Below, one piece after another: positions 1-4,360 of a DNA stretch of 5,295 nucleotides. Every line of letters starts with the position of its first letter. Within the stretch, counting starts at the first letter, position 1. This DNA is from an uncultured Collinsella sp. (GTDB lineage: Bacteria > Actinomycetota > Coriobacteriia > Coriobacteriales > Coriobacteriaceae). The DNA is taken from positions 1-5,295 of the forward strand of contig URIJ01000146.1 in the NCBI GenBank assembly GCA_900547835.1, written 5' to 3'. The translations under genes were made by a program, and so were the position numbers. The notes under the pieces are model-generated. The model saw only the letters and a list, made by a program, of their open reading frames with translations, searched no databases and was not told the DNA's origin.

Positions 1-432
1 GAGCGTTATGACGAGATTATCGAGGTGGCGCGCCACGGCCTGCGCATTGCCAGCGACCGGCCTTCGATCGGTTACCTGTTCTATCGCCTGGCGTTTGCCT
101 ACTGGAACTGCGACCAGCTCGAGCTGGCGCTGGCGTGCTACCGCCTGGTGCCGCGCGGCGAGGAGTCGGGTAGCAACGCACTGGAGGAAATGCAGGGCCT
201 TATGAATGAGATGGGTGTCAATGAGCCTCCGACGTTTGAGGAGGCCGTCGAGACCATCCGCAAGGCTGGGCTTGAATTGCCTCCCGTGTCCGCCGTGGCC
301 AACCAGCTGGCGGATGCTGCCGTGCAGTTGGTCGATAGCGGCTTCTTTTTCCTGGCGCGCGTCTGCATCTTCCAAATGTGGCGCACCATGGGCAACGATG
401 AGCTCGGCTCCCTCAACCGCTCGCTGGGGTAG
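1..432 (+). CDS. C-terminal part of a TPR-like helical repeat protein (5' end outside window)
   Basis: The frame is open from base 1 and ends at TAG 430-432, giving the last 143 residues of a protein whose start lies upstream. The first 45 or so residues look like paired amphipathic helices of the tetratricopeptide type: YDEIIEVARHGLRIA, then FYRLAFAYWNCDQLELALACYR, with the small and aromatic residue spacing usual in TPR units. A second helical part follows around residues 75-135 (FEEAVETIRKAGLEL, then ANQLADAAVQLVDSGFFFLARVCIF). No catalytic motif, signal peptide or membrane segment is visible in this part. TPR proteins usually act as protein-binding scaffolds, but the partner cannot be told here. 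No clear intrinsic terminator follows the stop, and the next gene starts 162 bp later. I am confident of the reading frame and less so of the family. Confidence 0.8.
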   Translation, partial: ERYDEIIEVARHGLRIASDRPSIGYLFYRLAFAYWNCDQLELALACYRLVPRGEESGSNALEEMQGLMNEMGVNEPPTFEEAVETIRKAGLELPPVSAVANQLADAAVQLVDSGFFFLARVCIFQMWRTMGNDELGSLNRSLG

Positions 433-521
433 GGGCGGTATAGAGGGGCCGCACCGCGCTATTTGTATCGGCGCGGGCGGGAGGACCCGACAGAATCGGT
501 AAGGCATAAAGCCGCCGAGCC

Positions 522-578
522 TGCTAAACCTGTTAAACTCTGCTAAAGTTGCTAAACTTTGTTAAAGTTGTTAAAACT
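522..578 (+). repeat. Tandem array of six TG[C/T]TAAA boxes (three 19-bp units) before the ATPase gene
   Basis: Six boxes of the form TG[C/T]TAAA start at 522, 531, 541, 550, 560 and 569. The spacing alternates 9 and 10 bp, so the array is also three imperfect 19-bp units: 522-540, 541-559 and 560-578. It ends 16 bp before the ATPase start codon and is far more AT-rich than its surroundings. The spacing of slightly less than one helical turn would place the boxes close to one face of the DNA, as in iteron or cooperative operator arrays. The sequence shows the array and its position directly. Binding by the downstream ATPase through its winged helix is inference. Confidence 0.85.
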
Positions 579-582
579 AGCA

Positions 583-590
583 GAGGAGGG
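583..590 (+). promoter_or_regulatory. Strong Shine-Dalgarno site that fixes the ATPase start at ATG 595
   Basis: GAGGAGGG lies 4 bp before ATG 595. The same frame could also open at TTG 559, but that codon sits inside the repeat array and has no ribosome binding site, so ATG 595 is preferred. Confidence 0.85.
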
Positions 591-594
591 TCGA

Positions 595-1677
595 ATGTCG
601 AAAGCCATTAATCCCTTTAAGCCAACGGCGGGCATGAATCCGCCTGAGCTTATCGGACGTGACGCTGTTTTGGATGATTTTGCCGAGGCCCTTGAGAATG
701 GTCCTGGTGCTCCCGATCGACTCATGCGCATCTCGGGCGTCCGAGGCACAGGTAAAACGGTGCTTCTCAATGCATTGGGTGACCTTGCGCGAAAAAAAGG
801 ATTCGAGGTTGTTGACGTCGCCTCGAATGCCGGTTTTTGCAGTAGAACCCTCGAGGCTCTACAGCGAAATGTTCGTCTTGAGTCAATGTCGATTTCCCCA
901 TCAATTCTAGGAGTCAGCCTTGGCTCCGTTGAGGTATCGAAGTCGGCATCTCATCTGGGCGAGGCAATGTACGATGCCGCGAAGCGCGGAGGTCTGCTCA
1001 TTACGCTCGACGAGATTCAGGATGCCTCAACTGAGGAAATGCGCGAGCTGGGCAATGAGATGCAGCTTTTGATTCGCCAAGGGGCGAATGTCGCTTTTGC
1101 ATTCGCCGGCTTGCCAACATCGGTGGATGGCGTGGTGGTTGATGATACCCTTACGTTCCTTCAGCGGGCGAAACATATTGAACTCACTCGTCTCTCCGAT
1201 TTTGAAGTCGGCGGATCGTTTGAGGAAACAATGAGACGAGCGGGCAAGGAACTCGATGAAGACGCCGCTGAGCTATTAACAAAGGCTTCAGCAGGCTATC
1301 CCTTTATGGTCCAGTTGGTCGGATATTACGCTTGGCAGGTTGCTGCGCGCAGCGGGTCGGAGAGCGTGAGTGAAGAGGCAGCTCGCAAGGGTGTCCAGGC
1401 GGCTCTTGATAGTTTCAATGCCATGGTGATTGCCCCCGCTCTGCGCAGGGTGTCGGAGCGGCAGTTTCAATATCTCGCGGCGATGGCGCAATGCGAAGGC
1501 GGCGAGATTACGAACGGTGATATTGCCAAAAAGATGGGATTGCCGGCGAATAAAGTCGGGTCGTATCGCAAACGCCTGATCGATGCGGGACTGATTGAGC
1601 CTGCTGGTTACGGCTGTGTTTCGTTTGCAATTCCGTACATGCGCGATTATCTGTTGGAGACCGTTCGAGCGGACTAA
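595..1677 (+). CDS. Orc1/Cdc6-like AAA+ ATPase with C-terminal winged helix
   Basis: The product has 360 residues. The N-terminus carries a short ELIGRD motif (residues 18-23), seen just ahead of the P-loop in archaeal-type and Orc1/Cdc6-like ATPases. Walker A is GVRGTGKT (48-55) and Walker B is LLITLDEIQD (134-143), with D139 and E140 for magnesium binding and hydrolysis. A sensor-1-like strand AFAFAGLP follows (167-174), then a lid region with GYPFMVQLVGYYAW (234-247). Residues about 285-354 form a winged helix: ITNGDIAKKMGLPANKVGSY, then a second helix ending RLIDAGLIEP. Together these predict a soluble, ATP-dependent DNA-binding protein; its target is unknown. Two stop codons in a row (1675-1680) end the gene. 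It stands alone, with a repeat array just upstream. It looks less GC-rich than the flanking genes and uses more A- and T-ending codons, which hints at horizontal acquisition. No toxin, nuclease or transposase partner is visible. It could be a regulator, a replication-initiator-like protein or part of a defence system; none of these is shown. Confidence 0.9.
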   Translation: MSKAINPFKPTAGMNPPELIGRDAVLDDFAEALENGPGAPDRLMRISGVRGTGKTVLLNALGDLARKKGFEVVDVASNAGFCSRTLEALQRNVRLESMSISPSILGVSLGSVEVSKSASHLGEAMYDAAKRGGLLITLDEIQDASTEEMRELGNEMQLLIRQGANVAFAFAGLPTSVDGVVVDDTLTFLQRAKHIELTRLSDFEVGGSFEETMRRAGKELDEDAAELLTKASAGYPFMVQLVGYYAWQVAARSGSESVSEEAARKGVQAALDSFNAMVIAPALRRVSERQFQYLAAMAQCEGGEITNGDIAKKMGLPANKVGSYRKRLIDAGLIEPAGYGCVSFAIPYMRDYLLETVRAD

Positions 1678-1727
1678 TAAAGACTGGAGGCATCGACGCC
1701 GCCGCTGGGGTTGCCCCCGTATCTTTG

Positions 1728-1782
1728 TCTCAATCTGTAACATCTGGACGAAAATTCGGCCTGCAACTGTTACAGATTGAGA
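1728..1782. repeat. Perfect 15-bp inverted repeat with 25-bp spacer
   Basis: The left arm TCTCAATCTGTAACA (1728-1742) is the exact reverse complement of the right arm TGTTACAGATTGAGA (1768-1782). The element lies 50 bp after the ATPase stop and 93 bp before the tRNA. No T-run follows either arm, so it is not a normal intrinsic terminator. It could be a protein-binding dyad, a structured RNA or a small dispersed repeat. Its function is not known. Confidence 0.8.
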
Positions 1783-1832
1783 TGATTGACTGAGGCGTTT
1801 GCGGCAAAAGAGGAATCGTCGCAAATTCCCCC

Positions 1833-1861
1833 TTGCCCATCCTCGACTGTTTGGTTACTAT
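1833..1861 (+). promoter_or_regulatory. Sigma-70-type promoter of the tRNA-Ser gene
   Basis: A -35 box TTGCCC (1833-1838) and a -10 box TACTAT (1856-1861) are separated by the ideal 17 bp. Initiation would fall near 1868, about 8 bp before the mature 5' end of the tRNA. Each box matches four of six consensus bases. Confidence 0.7.
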
Positions 1862-1875
1862 AGAACGGCTGTTAC

Positions 1876-1966
1876 GGAGAGCTGACCGAGAGGCCGAAGG
1901 TGCTCGCCTGCTAAGCGAGTATGCCCCAAAAGGGCATCTGGGGTTCGAATCCCCAGCTCTCCGCCA
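1876..1966 (+). tRNA. tRNA-Ser(GCU)
   Basis: The 91-nt sequence folds as a class II tRNA. The acceptor stem GGAGAGC (1876-1882) pairs with GCTCTCC (1956-1962), followed by discriminator G1963 and an encoded CCA (1964-1966). The D stem is ACC (1885-1887) with GGT (1899-1901). The anticodon stem CTCGC (1903-1907) pairs with GCGAG (1915-1919) around loop CTGCTAA, with anticodon GCT at 1910-1912, which reads serine codons AGC and AGU. A long variable arm (ATGCCC 1921-1926 with GGGCAT 1932-1937), the hallmark of tRNA-Ser, and a T arm TGGGG/CCCCA (1939-1943, 1951-1955) around TTCGAAT complete the fold. It has its own promoter and terminator, so it is a single-gene unit. No missing or mismatched stem was found. 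Confidence 0.97.
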
Positions 1967-1980
1967 GTATGAATTTGAAG

Positions 1981-2007
1981 AAGGGTTCCATTTGGGGCCC
2001 TTTTTTT
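1981..2007 (+). terminator. Intrinsic terminator after tRNA-Ser
   Basis: AAGGGTTCC (1981-1989) pairs with GGGGCCCTT (1994-2002) as a 9-bp stem with two G-U pairs and an ATTT loop. A T-run follows, giving seven Ts at 2001-2007. It begins 15 bp after the tRNA CCA end and would stop tRNA transcription before the convergent carboxypeptidase gene. Confidence 0.85.
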
Positions 2008-2022
2008 AATTAGAAGAACGTT

Positions 2023-2040
2023 AGCTGGGGATTCGAACCC
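2023..2040 (-). repeat. Inverted 18-bp copy of the tRNA-Ser T arm and acceptor base
   Basis: The minus strand here reads GGGTTCGAATCCCCAGCT, identical to tRNA-Ser bases 1941-1958 (T stem-loop plus the first three bases of the 3' acceptor strand). The rest of a tRNA is absent on either side, so this is a fragment and not a second gene. It sits between the tRNA terminator and the carboxypeptidase terminator. It could be a leftover from integration or rearrangement at the tRNA 3' end. Confidence 0.75.
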
Positions 2041-2042
2041 TC

Positions 2043-2076
2043 AAAAAAATGAGGCGCCCCGTTGGACGCCTCATTT
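2043..2076 (-). terminator. Intrinsic terminator of the carboxypeptidase gene
   Basis: On the minus strand a stem AAATGAGGCG / CGCCTCATTT (10 bp, 2067-2076 with 2047-2056) closes a 10-nt loop and runs into seven Ts (complement of 2043-2049). The stem begins 25 bp after the carboxypeptidase stop codon, which is right for a terminator of that gene. Confidence 0.9.
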
Positions 2077-2101
2077 GGTTCGATGTGATAACGCTTTGGC
2101 C

Positions 2102-3442
2102 CTACACCTCAGGAGCCTTGGCTACGGTTTCGCTCTCGGCTGTGAGCGGGCGGTTGTCGATGCGGCGGCCCAGGCGGTCGAGCTTCACGAGCAGCCACTC
2201 GATGGGATTGGGCCCTGTTCCTTCCTCGTCGGCAACCAGGTCCATGACGGCGATCTTGGTGCCGTCCTGCTTGAGTGTAACGCTGCCCACCTTGTCGCCC
2301 ACATGCACCGTGCCCGAAAGATCGTCGTAGCTAACCTTTTCGGTCACCTCGCCGGCAAGAGAAAACACGGTCGCTTGCGCCGTGGGATCGGCGAGCGTGG
2401 CGTCGATTGTCTTATCCGTCCAGTCGGTTTGACTAATGCGCGCCATAAGCGGGTTGCCGTTGGCGGTCTTTTCTTGCGTGTTGGCGATTGCGACCGTCAC
2501 CTTGTGACCGTAGTACCAGTTGGCAAGGGTGGCGGTATCGGTAAAGCGCTGATCGGTGGTGGTGGAGTTCAAAATAACGGTGTAGATCTCGTCGCCGTCG
2601 CGGTTGTAGGCGCTCGTAAAGCAATAGCCCGCGTCGTCGGTGGTGCCGGTCTTGCCGCCGATGTTGCCATCTTGGCCCAGCAAATAGTTATGCGTGTCCA
2701 TGGAATGCGAATGGTCGGTGCCGTCGGCGCCCGTGACCTCGATCCAGGAATCCTCGCTCGCTACGACCTCGCGGATCGTGTCGTTTTTCATGGCCTCCTG
2801 CATCATCAGCGCTACGTCGTGTGCGGTTGAGTGCATATTGCCAGCCCACTCATCAAAGTCCAGACCATGCGGGTTTTCAAAAAGCGTACCGGTACAGCCG
2901 AGCTTCTTAGCGCGCTCGTTCATGGCCTTCACAAATGTGGCCTCGGCGTCTTTGGTCTTAGGGTCGATCTTCTTGCCCACATATTCGGCGAGCACGATGG
3001 CGGCGTCGTTGCCAGAGGGAATCATCAGGCCGCGCAGTGCCTGCTCCACGGTAAGCTCGTCGCCTTCGAGCAAGCCGGCGGTCGAATTACCCACGGTGGC
3101 TGCGGCGTTGCTCACCGTGACCTTCTCGTCCATCTTGCAATTCTCGACGGTTAGGATTGCGGTCATGACCTTGGTGATCGAGGCAATCTTGACCTGCTCA
3201 TCGGCGCCGCGCCCATAGTAGACGGTGCCGTCTTTGCCCATGACGAGGGCATTGGTCGCATCGATATCGGGCAGGTTTTCGGCCGTGATGCCGCGCGCAT
3301 CGGCGGTTTTGCCGCAAACATTGTCGGTCGTAAGCACTTGGGCGCCGGCGACGGTGGGCACGCCAGCGGCAAGGGCGATAGCGCAGACAAAGCCGGCGGC
3401 AAGCTGGGCTGAGCGCTTTGCAAAAGAGGTGAGGGACTTCAC
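2102..3442 (-). CDS. Secreted serine-type D-alanyl-D-alanine carboxypeptidase (PBP5/DacA type, peptidase family S11)
   Basis: This penicillin-binding protein is expected to remove the terminal D-alanine from peptidoglycan stem pentapeptides outside the membrane, which limits cross-linking. Using GTG 3442 as start it has 446 residues. It carries all three catalytic motifs of the family: SITK (88-91, nucleophile S88), SGN (143-145) and KTG (264-266). A signal peptide occupies residues 1-34: basic start with KR at 9-10, a hydrophobic core LAAGFVCAIALAAG, and an AGA cleavage site. A C-terminal beta domain is likely from about residue 315, and a near-terminal segment EWLLVKLDRLGRRI could form an amphipathic membrane-associating helix, as in PBP5. 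The start is uncertain: the frame stays open to ATG 3511 and TTG 3553, but neither has a ribosome binding site and a TATACT box lies between 3511 and 3442. GTG 3442 has only a weak GAAAG site. The gene is divergent from a VanR/VanS-type pair, which suggests shared control. The product name is solid; which dac paralogue it is cannot be decided. Confidence 0.93.
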   Translation of the reverse strand: MKSLTSFAKRSAQLAAGFVCAIALAAGVPTVAGAQVLTTDNVCGKTADARGITAENLPDIDATNALVMGKDGTVYYGRGADEQVKIASITKVMTAILTVENCKMDEKVTVSNAAATVGNSTAGLLEGDELTVEQALRGLMIPSGNDAAIVLAEYVGKKIDPKTKDAEATFVKAMNERAKKLGCTGTLFENPHGLDFDEWAGNMHSTAHDVALMMQEAMKNDTIREVVASEDSWIEVTGADGTDHSHSMDTHNYLLGQDGNIGGKTGTTDDAGYCFTSAYNRDGDEIYTVILNSTTTDQRFTDTATLANWYYGHKVTVAIANTQEKTANGNPLMARISQTDWTDKTIDATLADPTAQATVFSLAGEVTEKVSYDDLSGTVHVGDKVGSVTLKQDGTKIAVMDLVADEEGTGPNPIEWLLVKLDRLGRRIDNRPLTAESETVAKAPEV

Positions 3443-3481
3443 GGATTTCGCTTTCGACGGGATGGTCTCTTCTGGAACAAG

Positions 3482-3487
3482 AGTATA
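3482..3487 (-). promoter_or_regulatory. Possible -10 box of the carboxypeptidase gene
   Basis: The minus strand reads TATACT, five of six bases of the sigma-70 -10 consensus, 39 bp before GTG 3442. No good -35 box stands 16-18 bp upstream, so the promoter may need an activator or the box may be chance. If real, it rules out the upstream starts at 3511 and 3553. Confidence 0.45.
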
Positions 3488-3555
3488 TCGTTTGCCGGCG
3501 TCGGCGATCATCGCGTGCGTGCGTGGCCCACATCCGCGCCCGAACGGGCACAAGG

Positions 3556-3578
3556 GTGCTTAAGGCCGACTTAATCAC
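3556..3578. promoter_or_regulatory. Candidate operator dyad between the divergent carboxypeptidase and regulator genes
   Basis: The 23-bp stretch has the form GTG-n-TTAAG-n5-CTTAA-n-CAC, an imperfect palindrome centred at 3567. It can also be read as two CTTAA direct repeats 11 bp apart (3559-3563 and 3570-3574), the spacing typical of OmpR/PhoB-family half-sites. It lies 36 bp upstream of the regulator -10 box and about 70 bp upstream of the carboxypeptidase -10 box. Binding by the VanR-like regulator is inference. Confidence 0.45.
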
Positions 3579-3613
3579 CCACGCTTGTTGTGTGTGACGG
3601 GCGCCCCCTCGGG

Positions 3614-3619
3614 CATAAT
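3614..3619 (+). promoter_or_regulatory. Likely -10 box of the response regulator/kinase operon
   Basis: CATAAT matches five of six -10 consensus bases and lies 20 bp before ATG 3640, which would give a leader of only about 14 nt. The -35 region (around 3591-3596, TGTGTG) is poor, which would fit an activator-dependent promoter. Confidence 0.5.
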
Positions 3620-3627
3620 GGAGCGCG

Positions 3628-3634
3628 AGAGGAG
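3628..3634 (+). promoter_or_regulatory. Shine-Dalgarno site that fixes the regulator start at ATG 3640
   Basis: AGAGGAG lies 5 bp before ATG 3640. It shows that translation was built to begin here and not at the codons after the internal amber stop, which have no comparable site. Confidence 0.85.
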
Positions 3635-3639
3635 CACGC

Positions 3640-4335
3640 ATGAACGAGCGCATTTTGGTAGTTGATGACGAAAAGGCCATCGCCGACTTGGTTGGTATCT
3701 ACCTTACAAAAGAGGGCTTTGATGTCCAGATTGCCTATAGCGGGGCCGATGCTGCCTAGGCGATTTTGGAGCAGGAGTTCGATTTGGCGCTGCTAGATGT
3801 CATGCTGCCCGATATCGATGGGTTTGAGCTGCTGCGTACGATCCGTTCCAGCCATACCTATCCCGTGATCATGCTGACGGCGCGCGATGCCCAGCAAGAC
3901 AAGATCGAGGGCCTTTCGCTTGGCGCGGACGATTACGTGGTTAAGCCGTTTCGTCCTCTGGAGCTCATCGCGCGCGTGCACGCTCAGCTTCGCCGCTACA
4001 CCAGCTACGGTAGCCGCGCACAGGCGGCCGAGTCGCCGACCCTCCAGCTCGACGGCTTGGAGATCAACCGCGATGCTCGTTCCGTAACGGTGGACGGTGC
4101 ACCGGTACGCCTCACACCCACCGAGTATTCAATCTTGCTGTATCTGGTCGAGCATCGCGGCAGCGTGGTGGCCGTGGAGGACCTGTTCCGCGCGGTGTGG
4201 AGCGAGGATTTTATGCCCGGCTCCAACAATACGGTGATGGTGCACATTCGCCACCTGCGCGAAAAGATCGGCGACGACGCACAAAAGCCGCGCTTTATCA
4301 AAAACGTCTGGGGCGTCGGCTACATAATCGAATAA
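3640..4335 (+). pseudogene. VanR-type OmpR-family response regulator, interrupted by an amber codon
   Basis: Read through the TAG at codon 40, the frame has 231 codons, the usual VanR length. The receiver domain (1-118) has the acidic pair D9-D10, phospho-acceptor D53 (LALLDVMLPD), T80 (VIMLTARD) and K102 (DDYVVKPF). Residues PFRPLELIARVHAQLRRY (103-120) closely resemble VanR as I remember it. The OmpR-type winged helix (about 133-231) includes TPTEYSILLYLVEHRG and ends NVWGVGYIIE. In a working copy, the partner kinase would phosphorylate D53 and the dimer would bind promoter DNA. The TAG removes everything after residue 39. A restart at TTG 3766 or ATG 3802 would give a protein lacking D9-D10 and the first receiver strands, or D53 as well for ATG 3802, so normal phosphorylation would fail. 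The rest of the frame shows no decay, so the change is recent or a sequence error. The kinase gene follows after 25 bp in the same operon. Confidence 0.88.
3757..3759 (+). other. In-frame amber codon (codon 40) inside the regulator receiver domain
   Basis: The codons around it read Gly-Ala-Asp-Ala-Ala-TAG-Ala-Ile-Leu-Glu-Gln, in helix 2 of the receiver. A single base change from CAG (Gln), GAG (Glu), AAG (Lys) or TGG (Trp) would explain it. The partial gene at the left end (430-432) and the carboxypeptidase gene (2102-2104) both end in TAG, so TAG is an ordinary stop in this genome. Confidence 0.95.
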
Positions 4336-4360
4336 CGCCTTTGATGCTGGGGAAGTGGAT

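Noticed and set aside
138..416. Minus-strand open frame of 92 codons
   Set aside because: It lies fully within the TPR-like coding region on the other strand and shows no recognisable domain or ribosome binding site.
522..578. CRISPR array
   Set aside because: The 19-bp units are directly adjacent with no spacers, and no cas gene is present.
1707..1717. GGGG-TTG-CCCC hairpin as terminator of the ATPase gene
   Set aside because: The stem is only 4 bp with a 3-nt loop and no T-run follows.
1288..1824. Minus-strand open frame of 178 codons overlapping the ATPase end
   Set aside because: It overlaps the winged helix of the ATPase and runs through the inverted repeat. Its product is rich in Arg, Gln and His with no domain, as expected of an antisense shadow.
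2075..2830. Long plus-strand open frame of 251 codons opposite the carboxypeptidase gene
   Set aside because: It is antisense to a gene with all three catalytic motifs, has no ribosome binding site, and has the low-complexity composition typical of a GC-rich shadow frame.
3757..3759. TAG recoded as an amino acid in this genome
   Set aside because: The partial TPR-like gene and the carboxypeptidase gene both end in TAG at sensible places, so TAG acts as a normal stop.
3766..4335. Shorter regulator gene starting at TTG 3766
   Set aside because: It lacks the first receiver strands and D9-D10, and no strong ribosome binding site precedes it, whereas ATG 3640 has AGAGGAG. The longer interrupted frame is the true gene.
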